A DNA stretch of 64,000 bases from Anabaena lutea FACHB-196. GTDB taxonomy: Bacteria; Cyanobacteriota; Cyanobacteriia; Cyanobacteriales; Nostocaceae. Below are positions 55,560 through 63,095 of the stretch, one piece after another. The notes beneath the pieces were generated by a model, which had not been told where the DNA came from, made no database searches, and was given only the letters and a program-made list of their open reading frames with translations. Where the stretch lies: assembly GCF_014698305.1 (NCBI RefSeq), contig NZ_JACJST010000012.1, positions 62,001 through 126,000 of the forward strand, given 5' to 3'. Position numbers and translations under genes: made by a program. How positions within the stretch are numbered: position 1 is the first letter of the stretch; each line of letters begins with the position of its first letter.

Positions 55560-56168
55560 ATGAAAAAATGGAAATTAACAATTACAACTCTCATCTTAGG
55601 AACTATATTATATAGCCCGAAAGTGAGTGCTAAAAATTTGCCAAATATTTCCGAATTTAGAATAAAATCATCACTGTTAGCACAAACTAATCTTAAAGAG
55701 GCAGTAGTCTATTTTCATCGTGGACTTAATCGCCATACATCGGGAGATTTAAAAGGGGCAATTACAGAATATAATCAAGCATTACGCTTGCATCCTAATT
55801 TTGCTGAAGTCTATTATAAACGTGGTTTTACCCGCCATAGATTGGGAGATTTAAAAGGAGCAATTGCAGATTACAGCCAATGCATCAGCATTAATTCTAA
55901 CTATTCAGGTGTTTACAATCATAGAGCATTAGCTCGCCATGATTTAGGAGATTTAAAAGGCGCTATTGAAGACTACAACCAAGCATTACTTCTTAATCCT
56001 AAATTTCCTGAAGCTCACAAAAATAGGGGAATTACGCGCCATCATTTAGGTGATCATCAAGGATCAATTAACGATTTAAAGATAGCAGCTAACTTATTTC
56101 AACAACAAAAAAGAATTACAGATTACCAAGAAGTTATTGAGCTAATTCAGAAGATAGATCGTAAGTAA
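55560..56168 (+). CDS. Exported TPR-repeat protein
   Basis: 202 residues. MKKWKLTITTLILGTILYSP followed by KVSAK is a Sec signal peptide. Four TPR units start near residues 45, 79, 113 and 147, each with a shared HxLGDLKGAIxDYxQAL pattern (DLKGAITEYNQALRLHPNFA, DLKGAIADYSQCISINSNYS, DLKGAIEDYNQALLLNPKFP, then a diverged DHQGSINDLKIAANLF). A scaffold for periplasmic protein interaction is likely, partner unknown. Confidence 0.88.
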   Translation: MKKWKLTITTLILGTILYSPKVSAKNLPNISEFRIKSSLLAQTNLKEAVVYFHRGLNRHTSGDLKGAITEYNQALRLHPNFAEVYYKRGFTRHRLGDLKGAIADYSQCISINSNYSGVYNHRALARHDLGDLKGAIEDYNQALLLNPKFPEAHKNRGITRHHLGDHQGSINDLKIAANLFQQQKRITDYQEVIELIQKIDRK

Positions 56169-56198
56169 TTTAGATTGAACTTACACCTACGATCTATA

Positions 56199-56341
56199 GG
56201 AATCCTAAATGATTTCTGATAGCTGGCGTGGCGTAGCCATAAAATATCTAAGTATTGTAGGCATTGCCCACCAAAACCCGCATATTGTGGGCAATGCACA
56301 CCCTACGTATATGTTCAAAAATCAAATAGTAACTCTATATA
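56199..56341 (-). repeat. Dispersed repeat B, copy 2
   Basis: Inverted copy of 53151-53280, including ATCTAAGTATTGTAGGCATT and GTGGGCAATGCACACCCTAC. The pair brackets the FHA, NurA and TPR genes in opposite orientation. Confidence 0.8.
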
Positions 56342-56406
56342 ATTTTCCTGAATCCTAATTAGAAACTGAAGTAATATATAGCGATTCTAAATGAGCCATG
56401 AACACC

Positions 56407-56510
56407 TATTTTATAGTAGATGTTGGGTTACAACGCGGTTTGGTGATTTATCTGTAAGCGTTATAAGTTAATTACCGCATCTAACCCAACCTACAAGATG
56501 TTCACAACCT
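56407..56510 (-). repeat. Dispersed repeat A, copy 2
   Basis: Inverted copy of 42797-42900. Both copies are 104 bp with about twelve mismatches and no gap. Ends at TTCACAACCT. Confidence 0.85.
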
Positions 56511-56540
56511 CTGCAAGGATTGCTATATCTCTCCAGTCAA

Positions 56541-57326
56541 TTACAACCAAGTTGAAAAATCGTGAGCAAAATGAGAAAGTGATATTAGCTGAATTCGTGG
56601 ATCATTTTTTCCTGCTTCCCGTTCAGGTTGAGTATTATAACCCCAATCTGCGAGGAAAAGTTTGACATGATCTAAGTCAGATTGCTGTTGGACTAATTGT
56701 AATGTTTTCAGCCTATCTTCAACAAACCATAAACTCACAGTTTGGGTATTTGCTTTCTTGATTAGTTCTCGCAAAGTTTCATATTTTGGGCGTTTTACTT
56801 CCTTGCCAAAAATCGCATTTGGTGTTAAATCAAGCCCTTCTTGTTGTAACAACTGTTGGACAAAACGTCCTTCTTTAGTAGTAACGATATATAACTGAAC
56901 TGCACTCGCAAGAGTTATTTTTAGTCTTTCGATCACACCAGGATAAAATCTATGCAGACTTAGCCAACCATCTAAATCTGTTTTAATCCAATCATCTCGC
57001 AGATTATCTAATTTTGTAGAAACTTCTTTCGCTTTTAGGTTATCGGCAGCCAAAATTTGTGGAGTGATACTTGTCCATTCTTGGAGAATTTTATCATCAG
57101 AGAATCCAGCAATCAAGGCTTTAATTAAAACAGGCATTTCCCAACCCGTTTCAATTACCGGACGTAAGCGATAGAATCTTAAAGCTAAATCATCTGGTGG
57201 TGTGTCATTAACCGGCGACCAAATTTGACAGTAGGTACGCCATGCTACCTCAAAATATTCAATTAGTCCATCGCAAACCACTCCATCAAAGTCTAAAGCT
57301 AAAATCGTGGGACTATTCACTGTCAT
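56541..57326 (-). CDS. HAD-superfamily hydrolase
   Basis: 261 residues. HAD motif I is ILALDFDGVVCDG near residue 10 (nucleophile Asp and general-acid Asp). Motif II is in VQLYIVTTKEGRFVQQLLQQ (Thr), and motifs III/IV are in KRPKYETLRELIKKA and LWFVEDRLKTLQLV. The helical cap (about 20-130) is of the C1 type seen in phosphoglycolate-phosphatase-like enzymes. The substrate is unknown. Single gene flanked by repeats. Confidence 0.87.
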   Translation of the reverse strand: MTVNSPTILALDFDGVVCDGLIEYFEVAWRTYCQIWSPVNDTPPDDLALRFYRLRPVIETGWEMPVLIKALIAGFSDDKILQEWTSITPQILAADNLKAKEVSTKLDNLRDDWIKTDLDGWLSLHRFYPGVIERLKITLASAVQLYIVTTKEGRFVQQLLQQEGLDLTPNAIFGKEVKRPKYETLRELIKKANTQTVSLWFVEDRLKTLQLVQQQSDLDHVKLFLADWGYNTQPEREAGKNDPRIQLISLSHFAHDFSTWL

Positions 57327-57588
57327 TGTTTTGAGGATGAAAACTGCTATTGTCAGCTTACCGCACCTTTATATATGGTTATGTAACAATTACAGCAGCA
57401 GTCAGGAGTCAGAAGTCAGCAGTTATAACAGGTGACACTTCTAAATAAATTTTAACCGCAGTCAAAAGTAGTATGACTAAAACTGTGAAGACAAGGGTAT
57501 ATGAATCTGTGTAAACTTGCTTTTTTATATCTAGACGCTAATACGTAATTACATTATGCTTGGAATTAAAGCAAAATTTGGTTCATCT

Positions 57589-57897
57589 ATGAAGACAACT
57601 CAGGTATTGAAAATAGCTCTAATTCCCATCATAGCAATACCTACCCTTATATCTATATCAAAGACAGCATTAGCAGACTACTTGAGAAGTGAAGGTTTTG
57701 GTGGTGAATACCGCTATGAATTATGGTCTACTGATGATGGTAATAATTACTACTTGAAAATTTGGGATAAAGATGAAGATCCACAAACAGACAAGTCCTC
57801 TCAAACAGGAAACTTTAAATCGAGTAGAGAAGCATTAATTCATTTTGATTGTAACTACGCTGATAATAGCTTACCAGAGTGTCCAAAAAATAGATAA
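57589..57897 (+). CDS. Small exported hypothetical protein
   Basis: 102 residues from the ATG at 57589 (MKTTQVLKIALIPIIAIPTL). A Sec signal peptide ends near KTALA-DY. The mature part begins LRSEGFGGEYRYELWSTDDG and is acidic, with two Cys near the end (HFDCNYADNSLPECPKNR) that could form a disulphide. No family is recognised. An upstream in-frame ATG at 57556 is less likely because it would bury the signal peptide. Confidence 0.6.
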   Translation: MKTTQVLKIALIPIIAIPTLISISKTALADYLRSEGFGGEYRYELWSTDDGNNYYLKIWDKDEDPQTDKSSQTGNFKSSREALIHFDCNYADNSLPECPKNR

Positions 57898-57905
57898 TTA
57901 GTTTT

Positions 57906-57937
57906 AGATCCTCGACTTCTTGAAGAAATGGGGATCT
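57906..57937. terminator. Hairpin between converging genes
   Basis: AGATCCTCGACTTCTT ... GAAATGGGGATCT, a CCCCGACTTCTT-type hairpin like those at 25367 and 43675, 8 bp after the small exported protein gene. Confidence 0.6.
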
Positions 57938-58012
57938 ATTAAAATTGATATAAAATTAAGCTAAATTATAAAATATACATTAAGGAATTTTATCTGAATC
58001 TAAATATCCAGA

Positions 58013-58519
58013 TTAATCACGTTCATGAATTGATTTACATTCCCAAAACATTCCAGGACCCACGGTTAAAATTTGTTCATTTGGCATCAATAATTCCCAA
58101 TAAGCAAGCCCAGAATCATCTTCTAAATCCGGTTTTAAAACCAGTTGGTAATCACCTTTAAAGGATAAAGTTAGTTTAAAATTATTACTATCAATTACAA
58201 AATCAGTTAGTTTTTTGTTTTCCAATAGACGTAACCTTCTTTTTGTAGCATACATAGGATCTTTGAAATATGAGCTAAAGAACATTGGATGTACTTTTCT
58301 TAAATCAAAATTTGTTGCCCTAGTGCTAAGTTGCCAAGTTCCTTTGCGTAAATCTTTTAATTTAGGATGATTGTAGGGAGTCATTTCACCAAAATCTAAA
58401 AGTAATTCATCACCATAACTAAATCTAACTTGATGGCAAGTTTCTCCTATAATTTTTTGAGTAATTTCATTTAGATTTGGTTGAGAATTAGAAATTTCTA
58501 TATTAGTATTCATAATCAA
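58013..58519 (-). CDS. Hypothetical protein, possible immunity protein of a toxin remnant
   Basis: 168 residues, soluble, no signal. It contains RFSYGDELLLDFGEMTP, DLRKGTWQLSTRATNFDLRK and a late LVLKPDLEDDSGLAYWELLM, a layout seen in small immunity-like proteins, but I do not recognise a named family. Its start overlaps the end of the upstream 65-residue gene by 4 bp (ATGA), so the two are translationally coupled. Function inferred only from this arrangement. Confidence 0.5.
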   Translation of the reverse strand: MIMNTNIEISNSQPNLNEITQKIIGETCHQVRFSYGDELLLDFGEMTPYNHPKLKDLRKGTWQLSTRATNFDLRKVHPMFFSSYFKDPMYATKRRLRLLENKKLTDFVIDSNNFKLTLSFKGDYQLVLKPDLEDDSGLAYWELLMPNEQILTVGPGMFWECKSIHERD

Positions 58520-58713
58520 GAATCCTCTAAAAATTCTTTAGCTTTTTGGCGAAGTTCCGCATAGGTAAAATCACCTCTATTATTGAAAGTTCCTCCATGA
58601 CCAAGTTTCTTTTCCTGCTCTAGAAATGAACCAAACTCTTTCCTTAATTCGGCTGACATCCGAAATTCTTTAGCAATTGAATCAACCTGTTTAAGATCAT
58701 CTTTTTTACCCAT
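58516..58713 (-). CDS. Small basic protein resembling the C-terminal tail of a polymorphic toxin
   Basis: 65 residues: MGKKDDLKQVDSIAKEFRMS, then AELRKEFGSFLEQEK, GHGGTFNNRGDFTYAELRQK and AKEFLEDS. The pattern EFxM...FGxFLEQEK...G...FTYxELxxxAKEFL recalls the last ~50 residues of large secreted polymorphic toxins. The bulk of such a toxin is missing. Followed with overlap by a possible immunity gene. It could equally be an independent small gene pair. Confidence 0.5.
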   Translation of the reverse strand: MGKKDDLKQVDSIAKEFRMSAELRKEFGSFLEQEKKLGHGGTFNNRGDFTYAELRQKAKEFLEDS

Positions 58714-58890
58714 AAATATAGAGAAACCCTGATTTTATATTTTAACATCAAAATATCACAATTTGTCTGAATCAGGATTTCCAGAATTTAAGGATTGACA
58801 GGATAAGAAATGTCCCCAACTTCTGTAATAAATTGATGATATGAATAACAAAATATGGCTAGAAGTTGGGGATCTGGTTATATCATCTAG

Positions 58891-61800
58891 TTACTCCGCA
58901 CCCTCAATAGGTGCAAAACCTTGACGTTGGATGTTTTCTGTGATATGGCGCGGTTCTAAGAACTGCAAAAGATAATCAGGCCCTCCAGCTTTGGAACCCA
59001 CACCAGAAAGCTTAAACCCACCAAACGGTTGACGAGAAACTATCGCCCCGGTAATATTCCGGTTAATGTATAAATTCCCAACCTCAAACTCAGCTTGCGC
59101 TTGTTCAATGTGGGAAGGTGTACGAGAATAAAGTCCGCCCGTCAAAGCGTAATTGGTACCGTTAGCAACTTCTAAAGCTTCCTGAAAATCTTGAACTCTA
59201 ATTACCGCTAAGACAGGGCCAAATATTTCCTGCTGTGCGATTACCCCATTTGCAGGAACTTCCGAAAAAATCACGGGACCGATAAAATAACCTTGGGTTG
59301 GTGCGGGTAATTCCAAAGCCACTTTTGCTTCTTCTTTCCCTTTTTGAATATACTCCAGAATGCGATCGCGCGAATTAGCATCAATCACCGGACCAACTTG
59401 AGTACTGGGTAATTCCGTTTCCCCGATATTTAAAGATTTCGTCGCTTCCACCAACCTTTCGACAAAAGCATCATAAATCGGTTCGAGAACAATTACCCGT
59501 GAACAAGCAGAACATTTTTGACCACTATAACCAAAAGCCGATTGAACAACTCCAACCACAGCCTGGTCTAAATCAGCACTTTCATCAACAATGATGGCAT
59601 TCTTCCCACCCATCTCCGCAATTACCTTCTTGAGATGCTTTTGACCAGGTTTGAGAATTGCAGCTTCTGCATAAATTCTACATCCTACTTCTTGAGAACC
59701 AGTAAAAGCAATCACATGAGTATCAGGATGATTAACCAAATAAGCACCGACTTGAGAACCCTTACCGGGGACGTATTGAAAAACACCTTTAGGTATTCCG
59801 GCTTCTATCAGGATTTCTGTAAATTTAGCAGTAATTACAGAAGAAGTTTCCGCAGGTTTAAGTAAAGTACAATTCCCAGAAACCAAAGCCGCAACAGTCA
59901 TACCGCAAGCAATAGCCAAAGGAAAATTCCACGGAGAAATCACAACAGCGATTCCTTTCGGTTGATAAATATAACGATTGGTTTCACCAACAACGTCATA
60001 AATTACACCTTTATCCAGCCGTTCCATTTCCTCAGCGTAATAAAGACAAAAATCAATTGCTTCCGAAACTTCCGCGTCAGCTTCCTTAACAGGTTTCCCT
60101 ACCTCCAAAACTATCCAAGCCGAAAGTTCAGCGCGTCGTTCCTCCATTAACTCCCCAGCTTGACGCAAAATATCAGCACGTTGTTTAACCGGAGTTTTCT
60201 TCCAAGCAGGAAAAGCAGCTTTAGCAAACTTCATTGCTTCCTCAGCTTGTTCAACACTCAGAAGTCCAATTTTCCCAACCACCTCACTAAACCGAGAAGG
60301 ATTAAGAGAATCAACAAACGTGGTTGTATTTACATATTCCCCATTCAAAAAAGGTAAATAAGTTTTCCCCAACTCTTGACGCACACCCTCAAAAGCTAAA
60401 CGCGACTTCTTCCTTCTTTCCTCCTCCGCAAAATCCGTATCAGCAACACCAACAAAACCTTCCTTTTCCTCTCTGCGACTCTGCGCGACGGACACTTTGC
60501 ACAAGTCGGGAGACCCGCCCACGCAAGTGTCCTCCTCTGCGTGAGCTACAATTGGAGGTGCTAACAACTCCTCAATTGGACGATTTTCTAAATTTTGACG
60601 TAAAAACGAACTATTCGCGGTATTTTCCAATAAACGCCGAATTAAATAAGCCATTCCGGGGAGAAGTTCACCGTAGGGACAATAAACCCGGACGCGATAA
60701 CCCTTATCTACCAAAGCTTTAGCTATTTTATCACCCATGCCGTAAAGAACTTGCATTTCAAAACGACGACGGGGAACTTGGAGACTTTCAGCAATAGCTA
60801 TAGCGCGAGATTGCGATCGCACATTATGACTTCCTATGGCAGAATAAACATATTGATGATTTTCTAACAATAGCTGGGTAATCGTTTCAAAATTGGCATC
60901 TGTGGCGACTTTATCATTATAAACTGGCTGTGGCCAATGCTTTTGGACAGATTTGATAGTTTCTTGATCCCAATACGCACCTTTAACCAAGCGAATAGTC
61001 AGAGGATAACCCCGCTGTTTTAACCAAGCAATGATATCTTTCGCATCTTGTTCACTATCACGCAGATATGCTTGAATAGTGATGCCAATATCTGTACGTT
61101 GACGAAATTCTTCTTCCAGTAAAAGCTTTTTGAGAATATTGAAAGTGATATCTTTGTAGGCGTATTGTTCCATATCAAAATGGACTGCCGCACCTAATTC
61201 TTTAGCACGACGTAGTAAAATACGAATGCGATCGCTCACCCGTTCCTCACTACCTTGAGCATCTAAAGGATCAAACTGGGAATAAAACGCCGTTAACTTC
61301 ACAGAAACCTGCACTTTCGGGATATTTTCCCCGTCAGCTTCATCAATAGCCGGAATTTTCCCCCAATTTTTTGATGCTTCCACCAATTGCTGCATCAATT
61401 CCAAGTATCTTTCTAAATAAGACTGCGCTTCTGTTTCCGTAATTACCGCTTCACCAAGTAAATCAATGGTGAAAGCCATTTTATCTTTTCGCAGTCTCTC
61501 AACGGTTTTGATGACCTGCTTAATATTTTCGCCAGAAATATACTTGTGTGCTAAAGTTTCTACAGCCGTTCCCACAGTTGTCGCAGCTACCTGTGCGGGC
61601 ATAGAATCAGGGTTAGCAAAGTTTAAGATTCCCTTCAAAGCTGCGGGTAATTCTACGGACTCATCACCCAAATATGCTTGTAAATGGGACGCAATTTCTG
61701 ATTTACTATGTAAAGCTGGTAAAGTATCTATGAACCGAAATAATTGTACCCGTAAACCGGGATTACTCATAGCCCAGTCGAGTAATTTATCATCCCAGCG

Positions 61801-61917
61801 CATTTGATCCCGTAAAGCAGCCAAAAATGAGCGATTTTCTTGGGTAGCTGCAAGAACCTGTTTAGCAATTTCTTGGGTTTTCGCTTCGTATGTACTATTT
61901 TCTACTTGTAATACCAT
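58891..61917 (-). CDS. putA: Bifunctional proline dehydrogenase / glutamate-semialdehyde dehydrogenase (PutA-type)
   Basis: 1008 residues, a minimal PutA without DNA-binding domain. The proline dehydrogenase barrel covers about 130-450 (VSVKLTAFYSQFDP, AAVHFDMEQYAYKDITFNIL, RLVKGAYWDQE, YCPYGELLPGMAYLIRRLLE). The aldehyde dehydrogenase covers about 525-1000 (VISPWNFPLAIACGMTVAAL, IAFTGSQEVG, VIAEMGGKNAIIV with Glu, FGYSGQKCSACSRVIV with the catalytic Cys). It converts proline to glutamate in two steps with channelling of P5C. Between the domains, residues about 455-500 are read from an intergenic-type palindromic repeat (see findings). Confidence 0.95.
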   Translation of the reverse strand: MVLQVENSTYEAKTQEIAKQVLAATQENRSFLAALRDQMRWDDKLLDWAMSNPGLRVQLFRFIDTLPALHSKSEIASHLQAYLGDESVELPAALKGILNFANPDSMPAQVAATTVGTAVETLAHKYISGENIKQVIKTVERLRKDKMAFTIDLLGEAVITETEAQSYLERYLELMQQLVEASKNWGKIPAIDEADGENIPKVQVSVKLTAFYSQFDPLDAQGSEERVSDRIRILLRRAKELGAAVHFDMEQYAYKDITFNILKKLLLEEEFRQRTDIGITIQAYLRDSEQDAKDIIAWLKQRGYPLTIRLVKGAYWDQETIKSVQKHWPQPVYNDKVATDANFETITQLLLENHQYVYSAIGSHNVRSQSRAIAIAESLQVPRRRFEMQVLYGMGDKIAKALVDKGYRVRVYCPYGELLPGMAYLIRRLLENTANSSFLRQNLENRPIEELLAPPIVAHAEEDTCVGGSPDLCKVSVAQSRREEKEGFVGVADTDFAEEERRKKSRLAFEGVRQELGKTYLPFLNGEYVNTTTFVDSLNPSRFSEVVGKIGLLSVEQAEEAMKFAKAAFPAWKKTPVKQRADILRQAGELMEERRAELSAWIVLEVGKPVKEADAEVSEAIDFCLYYAEEMERLDKGVIYDVVGETNRYIYQPKGIAVVISPWNFPLAIACGMTVAALVSGNCTLLKPAETSSVITAKFTEILIEAGIPKGVFQYVPGKGSQVGAYLVNHPDTHVIAFTGSQEVGCRIYAEAAILKPGQKHLKKVIAEMGGKNAIIVDESADLDQAVVGVVQSAFGYSGQKCSACSRVIVLEPIYDAFVERLVEATKSLNIGETELPSTQVGPVIDANSRDRILEYIQKGKEEAKVALELPAPTQGYFIGPVIFSEVPANGVIAQQEIFGPVLAVIRVQDFQEALEVANGTNYALTGGLYSRTPSHIEQAQAEFEVGNLYINRNITGAIVSRQPFGGFKLSGVGSKAGGPDYLLQFLEPRHITENIQRQGFAPIEGAE
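60460..60546. repeat. Palindromic repeat inserted in frame within putA
   Basis: CTCTGCGACTCTGCGCGACG, GGACACTTTGCACAAGTCGG and GCAAGTGTCCTCCTCTGCGT form a stem-containing element (GGACACTT/AAGTGTCC arms) of a type normally seen between genes. Here it is translated as VGGSPDLCKVSVAQSRREE in the inter-domain linker. Confidence 0.7.
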
Positions 61918-62066
61918 AAGTTTTATTATTGTTGGTAATTTTAACTCTCACCTGTCACCTGTCACCTGTCCCCCATTTTGGAGTAATGTTGACTGATGGT
62001 GTAAAAATTGATTACGGTGTCATTTCTAACTGAGTTAGCGCCATTTTGTAAACTTTCCTAGTAGTT

Positions 62067-63095
62067 TTGAATGTGGTTGTATTGAATATCTGGAAAAACT
62101 TGGCTTTAGTATCTTTGGGGATAGCTATAGTCTGCTTAGGAGGTTGTACAAAAAAGCCGACCAATACACAATTGGAAGTATGGCTCAAAGAAGCAAGCGA
62201 TCGCAATGCGGAGATTCTAGCAGATAAAGCCAAAAAGAACCCACAGCGTCAGTGGAATTTAGTTATTCAAGGTGAGACAGCAAATGGTAAATCGGAAACC
62301 TTAGGTTGGACGGAGTTGCTTAAATTAGCTACAACCAATATCAATACCATTGATGCAAATAACATTGTTAATCCAAATCAAGTCTTTAAATTTCAAGGAA
62401 TACCCGTATCTACACTGCTAAAAAACTTTGGTATTCCACCGGGAGTGACAGAAATAACTTTTGTGTGCTACGACGCTTATCAAGTAACAGTAAAAATAGA
62501 AGACTTACTCACTTACCCAATTATTTTAGCACTTGCCAAAGATAATAAACCAATTCAGCGTGACCAAGGTGGTCCCATTTATTTAATCTTTCCCTATACT
62601 AAGTATCCCCAAATCAAACAAAAATATAATGAAGGATTTTGGGCTTTTTATGTAACTCATGTTATCTTTGGTACAGAGAAGCCATTAGTGCGTGTAGGTG
62701 AAAGTGAACTCAATTTAGCCGATCTTGATAAATTACCACAAGTTACCCTGAACCAAAATGTTGGTTATCGCGTCTGGTGGCCTAGTAGCAAAGTTAAATT
62801 ACATGGTGTCAGAGTAAAAGATGTGCTTTCTTTAGCTGGAATAAAACCTCAAAGTTCTGTAGTTGTAACTGGGAAACCAGAAATTTACCGTAAAAGTTCT
62901 GAAGCGATAAAATTAGCACCTACGGAGATACGCGACTGCAATATCATTTTAGCAACTAGATGGGGTGAAAATAAACAGCCGATTTTAGCAAAAATGGGTG
63001 GTCCTGTGACTCTGGCCATTGGTGATGATTGTCAAAGCCAAACTAAAAATCAACGCTGGGTGACTTTTGTTGAAGAGTTAACTCCACAACTATGA
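62067..63095 (+). CDS. Lipoprotein with two oxidoreductase-molybdopterin-fold domains
   Basis: 342 residues. The signal segment ends in a lipobox (IVCLGGCTKK), so it is a lipoprotein. Two copies of the sulfite-oxidase-like molybdopterin-binding fold are suggested: about 85-205 (FKFQGIPVSTLLKNFGIPPG ... DQGGPIYLIFPYTKYPQIKQ) and about 235-340 (VKLHGVRVKDVLSLAGIKPQ ... KMGGPVTLAIGDD). The usual Mo-coordinating Cys context is not recognisable, so it may be a ligand-binding rather than redox protein. No ATG is available: the frame opens at TTG 62067, with GTG 62073 and TTG 62082 as alternatives. It overlaps the next gene by 4 bp. Confidence 0.7.
   Translation: MNVVVLNIWKNLALVSLGIAIVCLGGCTKKPTNTQLEVWLKEASDRNAEILADKAKKNPQRQWNLVIQGETANGKSETLGWTELLKLATTNINTIDANNIVNPNQVFKFQGIPVSTLLKNFGIPPGVTEITFVCYDAYQVTVKIEDLLTYPIILALAKDNKPIQRDQGGPIYLIFPYTKYPQIKQKYNEGFWAFYVTHVIFGTEKPLVRVGESELNLADLDKLPQVTLNQNVGYRVWWPSSKVKLHGVRVKDVLSLAGIKPQSSVVVTGKPEIYRKSSEAIKLAPTEIRDCNIILATRWGENKQPILAKMGGPVTLAIGDDCQSQTKNQRWVTFVEELTPQL

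Larger units (their letters stand above)
56169..56540. other. 372-bp spacer consisting mostly of two dispersed repeats
   Basis: Repeat B copy 2 (56199-56341) and repeat A copy 2 (56407-56510) lie back to back here. No gene. Confidence 0.8.

Noticed and set aside
60324-60722. 132-codon plus-strand frame opposite putA
   Set aside because: It is antisense to well-conserved PutA sequence and partly made of a repeat. No ribosome site.
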